A stretch of 17,021 bases of DNA from SUG1106 sp964651095 (GCA_964651095.1 CAZYWO010000036.1:1-17021), one strand, 5' to 3'. Shown: positions 1 to 6,711, counted from the stretch's first letter. Numbers and translations: made by a program. The notes: generated by a model not told the origin, from the letters alone.

Positions 1-39
1 ACATCATGGCTGACTTCTCATCTTTTTTTGGTTCACATC

Positions 40-50
40 ATTTTAGCACA
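40..50 (-). promoter_or_regulatory. Possible extended -10 element for a gene off the left edge
   Basis: Read on the minus strand this is TGTGCTAAAAT, an extended -10 (TGnTAAAAT). No convincing -35 was found. The same 11-mer occurs upstream of the small membrane protein gene at 13818-14228. Any gene it serves would start at or beyond the left edge, so this is only a candidate. Confidence 0.25.
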
Positions 51-122
51 TACACCATTGAAGAACGTCTTCTAAAATTCTGTAAAGGTTATATTCTCCA
101 ATTCTGCATATAGTTTTCTCCG

Positions 123-151
123 CACATATTATACTTTCTCTGCATACTATA
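123..151 (+). promoter_or_regulatory. SigmaK-type (mother-cell) promoter for the cwlJ-like operon
   Basis: CACA at 123-126, a 16-bp spacer, then CATACTATA at 143-151. This fits the B. subtilis sigmaK consensus mACm-N16/17-CATAnnnTA exactly. The -10 also matches 7 of 8 positions of the sigmaE -10 CATACAMT, so sigmaE use cannot be excluded. The leader to the ATG at 205 would be about 50 nt. Inferred from consensus only. Confidence 0.5.
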
Positions 152-204
152 AAATAGTTTGCGGAGATTAAAATAAAATTCTGCATGGAATACGGAGGAA
201 AGAT

Positions 205-648
205 ATGCCACTGGATACCAGAGAATTATTTGCTCGGCTTATTCAATGTGAAGCCGGCGGAGAAGGCGATGACGGGATGAGAGCTGTTGCAACGGTAATT
301 ATGAACAGAGCCACAGCTACCGAAGGAGAGTTCTCACGAATAAACAACGGCGGCGATGTACGTGCCGTAATCACACAGCCCGGACAGTTCGTATGTATGA
401 GAGAAAGCGTAAGCGGCAGATACAATCCACAGAACGTCTACAATATGACGCCTGAGGACATACATTATGAAATTGTTGATTGGGCAATGTCAGGCGGCAG
501 GCTATTTGGCATAGATAATGCACTCTTTTTCTTCAATCCGTACAGTGATACATGTCCTACATATTTTCCAACCAATGTGGGCGTAATTCATAATCGTATC
601 GGAGATCATTGCTTCTATGTTCCTACCAGCCGCTATCCGGATACCTAA
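205..648 (+). CDS. cwlJ: CwlJ/SleB-family spore cortex cell wall hydrolase
   Basis: This 147-residue protein consists almost entirely of one Hydrolase_2 (SleB/CwlJ) domain. The segment ARLIQCEAGGEG (residues 10-21) carries the Glu (E16) that aligns with the catalytic Glu of SleB/CwlJ enzymes, and AVATVIMNRA follows as in the family. There is no signal peptide or SPOR/LysM domain. That fits CwlJ, which is made in the mother cell and deposited in the coat, rather than the secreted SleB. Its known role is cleavage of muramic-delta-lactam-containing cortex peptidoglycan during germination. The start is set by GGAGGAAAGAT just before ATG 205. A Gln-rich protein resembling GerQ, the partner that holds CwlJ in the coat of Bacillus, lies 44 bp downstream. 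CwlJ rather than another SleB-like hydrolase is inferred from size, missing signal peptide and neighbour. Confidence 0.8.
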   Translation: MPLDTRELFARLIQCEAGGEGDDGMRAVATVIMNRATATEGEFSRINNGGDVRAVITQPGQFVCMRESVSGRYNPQNVYNMTPEDIHYEIVDWAMSGGRLFGIDNALFFFNPYSDTCPTYFPTNVGVIHNRIGDHCFYVPTSRYPDT

Positions 649-692
649 AGGTATCTTAAATATTTCAATCTTAAAATCAGGAGGTTTTATTT

Positions 693-1529
693 ATGGCACC
701 ATGTTGCACAAATACTGTAACACCTACAATGATAAAGAAAGGTCAGATGCAAATTGGCGATAAAATTCAAATTGATGATAATTACGAAGATGTTTTAGTG
801 TCTTCCCAGGATGAATATCTCGGAAGCGAGGCAGAAACAATTAATGTTCAAGCTCCTGTATACGGAAGTTCACAGTCAGAGGTAAGTGAATCGGCTGATA
901 CGCAGGTTCAGGAAACTATCCAGCAGTCTGTACAGATGCCGCAGCAATTCCAGCAGCCTGCTCAGATGCCCCAGCAATTCCAGCAGCCTGCTCAGATGCC
1001 TCAGCAGTTCCAGCAGCCTGCTCAGATGCCCCAGCAGTTCCAGCAGCCTCAAATGCAGCAGCAGACTCAACCTCAATCACAACAAATGCAGCAGATTCCC
1101 AATACCCAAAGTAATATGAGAGATGGTTTATTTACACTTTCTTCTATATCTGAATCTATAACAGAACCGCTTACATACTCGCAGATGACGCCTTATATGA
1201 ACCACGTATCCACATCTCCGTCTCAAACAGGGCCTAACATTACAATACCTCAAACTCCTATGACTACAGAAAATTACGAAGAAACAATAGATACAAATGA
1301 CGTTCAAGCCTATGTTGGTTTCTTAAGAACACAAATAGGTCGCTACATGAGAATTGAGCAGCTTATTGGATCCAATCTCATTGAGGATAGATTTGGTTTC
1401 CTAGTAGGCGTAGGTTCAAATTTCATAATTCTTCAGGAAATAACATCGGGAAATATAATGGTAATCGACTTGTTCTCAATCAGATTTACATATATATATT
1501 ATTCAGAACCTGTATTTCCTCGCCTATAA
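693..1529 (+). CDS. Gln-rich spore coat protein with GerQ-like C-terminal domain
   Basis: This 278-residue protein has three parts. Residues 1-80 are polar and acidic, starting MAPCCTN. Residues 81-140 are very rich in Gln and Met and contain four copies of a ten-residue repeat, QMPQQFQQPA. Residues 210-278 form a compact domain (QIGRYMRIEQLIGSN...GFLVGVGSNFIILQ...SIRFTYIYYSE). The C-terminal pattern, a short helix and then beta strands ending in a Tyr/Phe-rich strand, resembles Bacillus GerQ, which is Gln-rich at its N-terminus, is cross-linked by transglutaminase and is needed to place CwlJ in the coat. Placement directly behind a CwlJ-type hydrolase strengthens this; gerQ lies next to cwlJ1 in the B. 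cereus group. ATG 693 follows AGGAGG. The GerQ link rests on architecture and context, so it is tentative; an unrelated coat protein is the alternative. Confidence 0.55.
   Translation: MAPCCTNTVTPTMIKKGQMQIGDKIQIDDNYEDVLVSSQDEYLGSEAETINVQAPVYGSSQSEVSESADTQVQETIQQSVQMPQQFQQPAQMPQQFQQPAQMPQQFQQPAQMPQQFQQPQMQQQTQPQSQQMQQIPNTQSNMRDGLFTLSSISESITEPLTYSQMTPYMNHVSTSPSQTGPNITIPQTPMTTENYEETIDTNDVQAYVGFLRTQIGRYMRIEQLIGSNLIEDRFGFLVGVGSNFIILQEITSGNIMVIDLFSIRFTYIYYSEPVFPRL
933..1052 (+). repeat. Four tandem 30-bp repeats encoding QMPQQFQQPA
   Basis: Units begin at 933, 963, 993 and 1023. They differ only at synonymous third positions (CCG/CCC/CCT, CAA/CAG), except that the last unit ends CAA instead of GCT. 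The repeat is in frame inside the GerQ-like gene. Near identity suggests recent slippage or recombination, so copy number may vary between strains. Confidence 0.9.
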
Positions 1530-1549
1530 TCGCTAAAAAATCATTACGC

Positions 1550-1583
1550 AAAACTTCCGCCTGTCAAAAGGCGGAAGTTTTTT
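1550..1583. terminator. Intrinsic terminator between convergent coat gene and aroE-aroK
   Basis: AAAACTTCCGCC (1550-1561) and GGCGGAAGTTTT (1570-1581) form a perfect 12-bp stem with an 8-nt loop. A T run closes it on the plus strand. On the minus strand the stem also ends in TTTT, so it can serve the convergent aroE-aroK gene as well. Confidence 0.9.
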
Positions 1584-1653
1584 CTTAGTATTACAGAACA
1601 TGCCGGCTAAATCTCAAACTACTCCAATTCATTTTTTACATCAATTTCCCGTT

Positions 1654-2937
1654 CTAATACAAAAATCCAAAAGCGTCGAGAATTACATTCACCGTTTCTT
1701 CCGGCGACATATCGTTAATGTCTATTTCCACATCGCACCAGCTTCTGTAAAGCGGCAGACGCTCCTTATACAGCCTTTCCAGCGGATTCTTCTGGCTAAG
1801 TGGCCTTCCCTCCACAGAAAGATTCGTAATGTCTCTGTTCAGAAAAACGATAAAACTGTTTTCTGCCAGCGGATAGTAATTTTCCTCCCGTTTGATGATG
1901 CCTCCGCCGCAGGAAATAATCGCACCCGTAGCCGATGAAAGCTTCATGCAGGCTTCGCTTTCCAAATCGCGGAAATAATATTCCCCCTCTTGGGTGAAAA
2001 TATCGGGAATTTGGCGGCCGTCTCTTTCAACAATCATGGCGTCGGTATCGTAAACCGGGCGATCAAGGATTTTTGCCAAAATATTGCCTACAGTGGTCTT
2101 CCCCACACCCGGCATACCGATAAGCATAATGTTTTGCTTTTCTGTTCTGATTTTATCTATTATTGCAGAAACGATTTCGTCACGATTCTCCACAACTTGA
2201 TCCATGAAGAGCATGGCAGAATACATAGCTTGTGAAACCAGCATTTCAAGCCCCGAAATCGGCTCTATAGACGATTTTTTCGCTTGGCACAGCAAGTTTG
2301 TTCTAAGTGGGTTATAAATTAAATCTACGGCAAATTTCAGTTTCGGGAAAGTCCCCGGATAAACCAGTGTTTGCCCCGTATTTGGGTACATTCCAACCGG
2401 TGTGGTATTGATAAGTACGTCAGCGTCTTTGTGATCCGCCAAATCGGAAAACTTCACTTCCCCACGCCGGCTCATAACCACAATTTCCTTTGCGCCCATG
2501 TCTTCAAGAACTTGCTGCACGGCTTTAGATGCTCCGCCTGCGCCAAGAATCAAACATTTTGATTCGCACACCGGCACATTGGCTGTATCTAAGGTTTGCA
2601 TGAAACCGTAATAGTCGGTATTATATCCCACCAACATTCCATCTTGGCGCACTATGGTGTTGACCGCGCCGATATCAGCGGCTTCATCGGAAAGTTTGTC
2701 AAGATATTTTATTACTTCTTCTTTATATGGAACAGTAACATTCAGCCCTGACCAGCTATCTCCTTTTAGGAAATCTTCCAGTTCTTCAGGTTCTTTTTCA
2801 AATAAAATATATTCATAAGGCGCTCCTGCTGCTTCGCCTATCGCTCTATGTATTTCCGGACTGAAACTGTGTCCCAGTTTTCTGCCGAGCAAGCCAAAGG
2901 GTTTGTCCGACATGCTTGCAAAATTTATCTCGCTCAT
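1654..2937 (-). CDS. aroE-aroK: Bifunctional shikimate dehydrogenase-shikimate kinase (AroE-AroK fusion)
   Basis: This 427-residue fusion catalyses two consecutive steps of the cytosolic shikimate pathway: 3-dehydroshikimate to shikimate (NADPH), then shikimate to shikimate 3-phosphate (ATP). The AroE part (about 10-260) shows the shikimate-binding SFSP (24-27), NVTVPYK with catalytic Lys72, NTD with Asp108, a dinucleotide-binding GAGGASKAV (132-140) and NTTPVGMYP (177-185). The AroK part (about 268-427) shows the P-loop GMPGVGKT (274-281), DTD (297-299), FRDLESE (322-328), GGG (344-346), GRPL of the lid (377-380) and RLPLY (393-397). All key residues are present, so both halves should be active. 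The ATG at 2937 follows AAGGAG with 9-nt spacing; Met9 is a less likely start. No other aro gene is adjacent, and the gene appears monocistronic. Confidence 0.95.
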   Translation of the reverse strand: MSEINFASMSDKPFGLLGRKLGHSFSPEIHRAIGEAAGAPYEYILFEKEPEELEDFLKGDSWSGLNVTVPYKEEVIKYLDKLSDEAADIGAVNTIVRQDGMLVGYNTDYYGFMQTLDTANVPVCESKCLILGAGGASKAVQQVLEDMGAKEIVVMSRRGEVKFSDLADHKDADVLINTTPVGMYPNTGQTLVYPGTFPKLKFAVDLIYNPLRTNLLCQAKKSSIEPISGLEMLVSQAMYSAMLFMDQVVENRDEIVSAIIDKIRTEKQNIMLIGMPGVGKTTVGNILAKILDRPVYDTDAMIVERDGRQIPDIFTQEGEYYFRDLESEACMKLSSATGAIISCGGGIIKREENYYPLAENSFIVFLNRDITNLSVEGRPLSQKNPLERLYKERLPLYRSWCDVEIDINDMSPEETVNVILDAFGFLY

Positions 2938-3017
2938 TACTTCTTGCTCCTTTTTGCTTTATTTTAGAGGCTCACTTTTTGAAGCCCGCCTTTTTTAATC
3001 TTTTTTTATTTAATATA

Positions 3018-3046
3018 ATTGTATCACACCTAAGATTAATTGTCAT
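3018..3046 (-). promoter_or_regulatory. SigmaA-type promoter for aroE-aroK
   Basis: On the minus strand: ATGACA (3046-3041), a 17-bp spacer, then TACAAT (3023-3018) preceded by TGa, an extended -10. Five of six bases match in each hexamer. The leader is about 75 nt to the ATG at 2937; no riboswitch or T-box features were seen in it. Confidence 0.65.
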
Positions 3047-3115
3047 TAAAATTCATGTGTTCCATAAAATGTAAGCCAATATGCCATCATCAAAATGTAA
3101 TCAATGCTCATCCAT

Positions 3116-3140
3116 AAAAAAGAACCGGCCTATGCCATTC
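3116..3140 (-). terminator. Intrinsic terminator overlapping the kdpE-like stop codon
   Basis: On the minus strand GAATGGC-ATAG-GCCgGTTC forms a 7-bp stem with one bulged G and a 4-nt loop, followed by six T. The TAG stop lies in the loop, so the terminator is built into the last codons of the gene. Confidence 0.55.
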
Positions 3141-3843
3141 CTTCGTCTTCAAGCATCCTATATCCGACGCCAAGCTCGGTGAAAATATATTTAGGTTCAC
3201 CTGGGTTTGCTTCCAATTTACGCCTTATATTAGCCATATTTACTCTTAAAATTCTGTTATTATCATCTGCATAAGGCCCCCAAACCTGATTAATCAATGT
3301 ATCATAGGTCATAACCTTTCCTGAATTTTGTGCAAGCAGCGAAACTATCTTGTATTCCACTCTTGTCAAATGAACTTCGCGTTCATCAAGAGTTACCAAT
3401 CTTTTGTCAAAATCAATTACAAGGCCCTCTGCTGAATAAGGTCTTAAACTGTTTGTATTATCATCTACAATTTTATTATTATGTCTTATTGCAGTACGTA
3501 TCCTGGCCAAAAGCTCACCTGTGCCGAAAGGTTTTGTAATATAGTCGTCAGCTCCTGCATCTAATGCAACAACTTTTTCCTTTTCTTGGGTTCTTGCTGA
3601 AATTACTATAATCGGAAGACTTGACCATTCTCTCGTCTTCTTTATGATCTCAATTCCGTCCATATCAGGTAAACCAAGGTCGAGCAATACCACATCGGGA
3701 AGCGAAGAAGTAATTCTGGAAAGTCCGTCTTTGCCATTGGAGGCGGAAATTACTTTATACTCGCTGCTTGTAAGAGTTTTGCTTATAAAATCACAAATAC
3801 TCTTTTCATCTTCTATTATTAAAACCGATACTCTCTGATACAT
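3130..3843 (-). CDS. kdpE: OmpR/KdpE-family response regulator
   Basis: This 237-residue two-domain regulator has a receiver at residues 5-120 and a winged-helix OmpR/PhoB DNA-binding domain at about 138-233. The receiver has the acidic pair E11-D12, the phosphorylated Asp55 in VVLLD, Ser82 and Lys104 (YITKPFG). The C-terminal domain has LTRVEYKIVSLL and VNMANIRRKLE, with GVGYRM near the end, as in KdpE proteins. It should be phosphorylated by the KdpD-like kinase encoded one base upstream, and its ribosome site (GGAGG) lies inside the kinase gene, implying coupled translation. In classical systems KdpE activates kdpFABC, a high-affinity K+ pump. No pump gene is in this window, so the regulon is unknown. 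KdpE is the best family guess by sequence and partner, but assignment to K+ control is not shown. Confidence 0.85.
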   Translation of the reverse strand: MYQRVSVLIIEDEKSICDFISKTLTSSEYKVISASNGKDGLSRITSSLPDVVLLDLGLPDMDGIEIIKKTREWSSLPIIVISARTQEKEKVVALDAGADDYITKPFGTGELLARIRTAIRHNNKIVDDNTNSLRPYSAEGLVIDFDKRLVTLDEREVHLTRVEYKIVSLLAQNSGKVMTYDTLINQVWGPYADDNNRILRVNMANIRRKLEANPGEPKYIFTELGVGYRMLEDEGMA

Positions 3844-3844
3844 T

Positions 3845-5068
3845 CTATTCCTCCGTTTCCTTTGGCAGAGAAAATATAAACTCTGCTCCGTTTGGATGAT
3901 TCTTTGCCTTTATTTGACCATCATGGGCTAAAATTATAGTTTTGCAAATCGAAAGTCCTATACCCATGCCCTTGTAACTGTCCGATTTAGCGTTGCTGTT
4001 TTCCTGTCTATAGCTTTCTCCGTCGAATATAGTCTCAAGTCTTTCTTCATCAATACCTACGCCATAATCGCGGATACGGACATAAACGTATTTTTTATCC
4101 TCCTCAATAGTCAGTTTTAAGGGTTTAATACTTTTTGAGTGGAGCTGAGCATTTTGGAGAATGTTAATGATTACCTGCTGTATCAGCATAGCGTCCATCA
4201 TTGCCATGATATCTTCTTCTGCAACTTTAACGCTTACCTCAGCGTCAGGAAAACGTTTTTTAAATTGAATAACTGCTGCCGAAACTACTTCGTCAACCGA
4301 TTCCAGTTCCTTGTTAACTGAAGCTGTATCGTTATCGATTCGAGTTACCGATAAAAGATTCTCTACCATATTCAACAGCCAGTTGGCATCGTTATTCACA
4401 TATCGAATTAAATCGCGTTTTTCATCGCCTGTGAGCTTATCCTCCATTTCCAAATAGGATGCACTGTTGCCTATAATTCCTGTAAGCGGTGTTCTTAAAT
4501 CATGGGAAACTGCACGAAGCAAATTGGCACGCATCTTTTCTTTTTGCGCCTCCATCAAAGCCTTTTCCTGTTTCGCAAGTTCTTTTTCCTGCTGCAAAAG
4601 TCTGCGGGACTGCTCTTTCATATTGGTACTCATCGCTGATGTAATAATTCCTATCACAAACATTCCTATGAAAGTCATCTGATATCCTTCAAGAGTAAAG
4701 TTAAAGTCGCCGTAAGGATACGTGAAAAAGAAATTTACGCTTAATACGCTGACTATCGCAAATAGCATTCCGTAGATGTAACCCTCTGTATATCTGGTGA
4801 TTATAAACACACCCAAGGTGTACAGCATTGCAATATTCAAAGTGGGGTCTGATGCCGTTTCTTTAAAGAAGAAAGATGCCACTGTTGCCACTGTAAATAC
4901 GCTTAAAGAAATCATAAAATCTCTTTTATGAATTCCAACCAGTTCTTCTTTAGTAAGAAAAGCGTCTGTTGGGGAGGCTTCCTCATTAGAATTGTCCATA
5001 TTGGACATGTTTTTATTGGAATCGCCGTCGTTATTAAAATTTTTTTTTATAAAAGGCAAAGTTTTCAT
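3845..5068 (-). CDS. KdpD-like sensor histidine kinase lacking the N-terminal KdpD/USP region
   Basis: This 407-residue membrane kinase corresponds to the C-terminal half of KdpD. Residues 49-147 hold four membrane segments of DUF4118 type (about 49-68, 79-91, 99-116, 131-147). A coiled linker (150-180) follows, then HisKA with AVSHDLRTPL and phospho-accepting His189, and an HATPase_c domain with NILQNA (N box, Asn306), DYGVGID (G1) and GMGIGLSI (G2). Full KdpD proteins run to about 900 residues and begin with a KdpD sensor domain and a USP domain. Here these are replaced by a 45-residue polar tail rich in Asn, Asp and Met. An in-frame ATG at 5164 would add 32 residues, but it coincides with the predicted -35 and has no ribosome site. 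ATG 5068 has GGAGGGG 5 nt upstream and is preferred. Confidence 0.88.
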   Translation of the reverse strand: MKTLPFIKKNFNNDGDSNKNMSNMDNSNEEASPTDAFLTKEELVGIHKRDFMISLSVFTVATVASFFFKETASDPTLNIAMLYTLGVFIITRYTEGYIYGMLFAIVSVLSVNFFFTYPYGDFNFTLEGYQMTFIGMFVIGIITSAMSTNMKEQSRRLLQQEKELAKQEKALMEAQKEKMRANLLRAVSHDLRTPLTGIIGNSASYLEMEDKLTGDEKRDLIRYVNNDANWLLNMVENLLSVTRIDNDTASVNKELESVDEVVSAAVIQFKKRFPDAEVSVKVAEEDIMAMMDAMLIQQVIINILQNAQLHSKSIKPLKLTIEEDKKYVYVRIRDYGVGIDEERLETIFDGESYRQENSNAKSDSYKGMGIGLSICKTIILAHDGQIKAKNHPNGAEFIFSLPKETEE

Positions 5069-5073
5069 CAAAA

Positions 5074-5080
5074 CCCCTCC
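5074..5080 (-). promoter_or_regulatory. Ribosome binding site fixing the KdpD-like start
   Basis: GGAGGGG on the minus strand lies 5 nt before ATG 5068. It decides the start against the longer in-frame reading from 5164, which would have to be translated from within the promoter. Confidence 0.75.
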
Positions 5081-5135
5081 ATTATTATCATATAACAAAA
5101 AGCCGTTAAAATACTGTTTAGTTTTAGATATTATA

Positions 5136-5164
5136 ATAATAGTAAAAAGATCGGCTATTTTCAA
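5136..5164 (-). promoter_or_regulatory. SigmaA-type promoter for the kdpDE-like operon
   Basis: On the minus strand: TTGAAA (5164-5159), a 17-bp spacer, then TATTAT (5141-5136), with five of six matches in each hexamer. The leader to ATG 5068 is about 60 nt. It is divergent from the cotJ promoter, about 40 bp away. Confidence 0.65.
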
Positions 5165-5203
5165 GGATTATTTCGTACTGTCTTCATGATTTCGGGCTTT
5201 TCT

Positions 5204-5232
5204 CACCAAAATGAAAGATTTATCATAGAATG
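5204..5232 (+). promoter_or_regulatory. SigmaK/sigmaE-type promoter for cotJABC
   Basis: CACC (5204-5207), a 16-bp spacer, then CATAGAATG (5224-5232). It matches the sigmaK pattern mACm-N16-CATAnnnTA except the last base, and the -10 matches the sigmaE -10 CATACAMT at 7 of 8 positions. B. subtilis cotJ is known to be sigmaE-dependent. The leader is about 25 nt. Confidence 0.45.
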
Positions 5233-5261
5233 AAATATATCAATGTGGAAGGAGTAATATT

Positions 5262-5759
5262 TTGATTAGAGAACCCTATATCGGCATGCCTATCGTCATA
5301 GGCACCCGGCAGGCATCTTGTGGATCCTGCAACAATAATATGCCGCAGCGACCTATGCCGGACGCATCAACTAATGATACTGAATCTAATAACAATATGA
5401 ATAATATGGATAACATGGGCAGCATGAATAACATGAATAACATGAATAACATGGACAGCATGGATAACATGGATAACATGGATAACATGGATAACATGAA
5501 TAACATGAACAGTAATTCAGGTTCAGGCGCCGGCAATATGGGCTGCGGTCCTCTTGGGGATGTGCCCCAATTGAACTGGCAGGGAGGCAGCGCAGGCAAT
5601 GCCAGCGGATTCGACGCTATGTATCTTGGAAGTCTTCCTTTGGCAAGTTCCTATGTACCTTTCCAGCAATGGAAAACCACTTATACCCTTGAAGGCGCTC
5701 TCCAGCGCGGTACTATTTTTCCAGAATTGGATTTACCTTTTAAAGGGGGTATGCAATAA
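5262..5759 (+). CDS. cotJA: Spore coat protein CotJA with expanded Asn/Met/Asp repeat
   Basis: This 165-residue protein starts at TTG 5262, with GGAAGGAG 7 nt upstream and no better ATG nearby. The C-terminal part (about 125-165: LASSYVPFQQW...LEGALQRGTIFPELDLPF) carries the conserved CotJA core. Bacillus CotJA is about 82 residues, so this protein is about twice the usual size. The extra length is a low-complexity tract (residues 43-83) of NNM, DNM and NSM triplets, followed by a Gly-rich linker. The N-terminus (IREPYIGMPIVIG) holds two Cys in CGSC. CotJA, B and C are coat components made together in the mother cell. The stop overlaps the cotJB start by one base (TAATG), so translation is coupled. 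Confidence 0.88.
   Translation: MIREPYIGMPIVIGTRQASCGSCNNNMPQRPMPDASTNDTESNNNMNNMDNMGSMNNMNNMNNMDSMDNMDNMDNMDNMNNMNSNSGSGAGNMGCGPLGDVPQLNWQGGSAGNASGFDAMYLGSLPLASSYVPFQQWKTTYTLEGALQRGTIFPELDLPFKGGMQ
5388..5510 (+). repeat. Tandem 9-bp repeats encoding Asn/Asp-Asn/Ser-Met triplets
   Basis: Roughly fourteen variations of AAT/GAT-AAC-ATG run in frame inside cotJA, with the most uniform part (GATAACATG copies) at about 5459-5499. Codon use is uniform (AAC ATG GAT/AAT), as expected of slippage-driven expansion. Confidence 0.85.
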
Positions 5760-6007
5760 TGAACAGAAACGAATTGATGAGCAAAATTCAGCAAACAGGT
5801 TTTGCGCTTTACGATACTAATCTGTTTTTAGATTCCCACCCGACATGCCAGATAGCCCTTGATTTCTTTGCGGAAAATCAAAAATTATATAATCAGTATA
5901 TGGCAGAATATGAAAGAAATTTTGGCCCGTTAAGAGCTTTCGACACAGACACAAGCAACGGCTGGACTTGGATTCAAGGTCCATGGCCTTGGGAATTGGA
6001 GGCATAG
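5759..6007 (+). CDS. cotJB: Spore coat protein CotJB
   Basis: This 82-residue protein has usual CotJB length. It begins MNRNELMSKIQQTGFALYD and continues LFLDSHPTCQIALDFF and YNQYMAEYE. The C-terminal GWTWIQGPWPWE is the family's Trp/Pro-rich signature. No signal peptide or membrane segment is present. It starts inside the cotJA stop codon (TAATG) and ends one base before cotJC, so the three are cotranscribed and translationally coupled. It is a coat-associated partner of CotJA and CotJC; its biochemical activity is not known to me. Confidence 0.92.
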   Translation: MNRNELMSKIQQTGFALYDTNLFLDSHPTCQIALDFFAENQKLYNQYMAEYERNFGPLRAFDTDTSNGWTWIQGPWPWELEA

Positions 6008-6008
6008 T

Positions 6009-6608
6009 ATGTGGATATATGAAAAACGTTTAGAATACCCTATAAAAATCAAGAACCCTAATCCGGCTCTGGCAAAGTTTATAATTTCCCAGTATGGAGG
6101 TCCACACGGCGAACTTGGCGCTTCCCTGCGTTACTTGTCGCAGAGAGTGTCAATGCCTTATCGCGATGTCGCCGGAATTTTAACTGATGTGGGCACAGAA
6201 GAACTGGCACATCTGGAAATGATTACAGCCATAGTTCATCAGCTCACAAGAAATATGACTATGGAACAAATCAAAGAGGCAGGTTTTGAAGAATATTTCG
6301 TAGACCATACCGCAGGCGTATACCCTCAGGCAGCATCCGGAACACCTTTCAGCGCTTCTACTTTCGCTGTTACAGGCGACCCCCTTGCTGACATTAACGA
6401 GGATATGGCAGCAGAACAAAAAGCACGTCTGACTTACGATAATATTTTACGCATGGCAGACGACCCTGATGTAATTGATCCTATTCGCTTCCTTCGTGAA
6501 CGTGAAATCGTGCATTTTCAAAGATTCGGAGAGGCTCAGCGCCTAATCCAAGACAGACTTGACAGCAGAAACTTCTATGCTTTCAATCCGGCCTTTGATA
6601 TGAAATAG
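6009..6608 (+). CDS. cotJC: Spore coat protein CotJC, manganese-catalase-like
   Basis: This 199-residue ferritin-like four-helix protein belongs to the Mn-catalase family. The dinuclear metal ligands can be placed by pattern: Glu35 (GELGASL), Glu65 and His68 (EELAHLE), Glu136 (AAEQKAR) and His169 (REIVHFQRF). All five are present, so a di-Mn (or di-Fe) centre and H2O2 disproportionation in the coat are plausible, though activity is inferred. The length agrees with Bacillus CotJC. It is the last gene of the cotJ operon and is followed 29 bp later by a strong terminator. The N-terminus MWIYEKRLEYP is typical of the family. Confidence 0.94.
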   Translation: MWIYEKRLEYPIKIKNPNPALAKFIISQYGGPHGELGASLRYLSQRVSMPYRDVAGILTDVGTEELAHLEMITAIVHQLTRNMTMEQIKEAGFEEYFVDHTAGVYPQAASGTPFSASTFAVTGDPLADINEDMAAEQKARLTYDNILRMADDPDVIDPIRFLREREIVHFQRFGEAQRLIQDRLDSRNFYAFNPAFDMK

Positions 6609-6637
6609 TTTAAAATTTTTTCCCTATTCTATTCAAG

Positions 6638-6665
6638 ACCCACGCTATCTTATGCGTGGGTTTTT
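6638..6665 (+). terminator. Intrinsic terminator of cotJABC
   Basis: ACCCACGC (6638-6645) pairs with GCGTGGGT (6654-6661) around an 8-nt loop and is followed by a run of T. Confidence 0.88.
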
Positions 6666-6711
6666 GTTGCGCCGAGCGTGAAAGTTCCAAATGTATTGTT
6701 GAAATAAAATA

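Noticed and set aside
933..1052. CRISPR-like array
   Set aside because: Units are directly adjacent with no spacers, in frame and coding.
876..1119. Open frames on both strands over the Gln-repeat region
   Set aside because: Low-complexity shadows of the in-frame repeat of the GerQ-like gene, without ribosome sites.
2938..3017. Riboswitch or attenuator in the aroE-aroK leader
   Set aside because: The leader is about 75 nt, with only a 4-bp GGCT/AGCC stem and no leader peptide with aromatic codons.
5069..5164. N-terminal extension of the KdpD-like kinase from ATG 5164
   Set aside because: That ATG overlaps the predicted -35 and lacks a ribosome site, while ATG 5068 has GGAGGGG.
4980..5520. 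Shared Asn-Met-Asp words in the N-termini of the divergent KdpD-like and CotJA proteins, as a sign of common origin
   Set aside because: The similarity is a few residues in low-complexity tracts on opposite strands and is best explained by chance.
5276..5599. Minus-strand open frame rich in Leu-Phe-Met/Leu-Ser-Met opposite cotJA
   Set aside because: It is the reverse reading of the 9-bp repeat; it has no ribosome site, and cotJA on the other strand is clearly coding.
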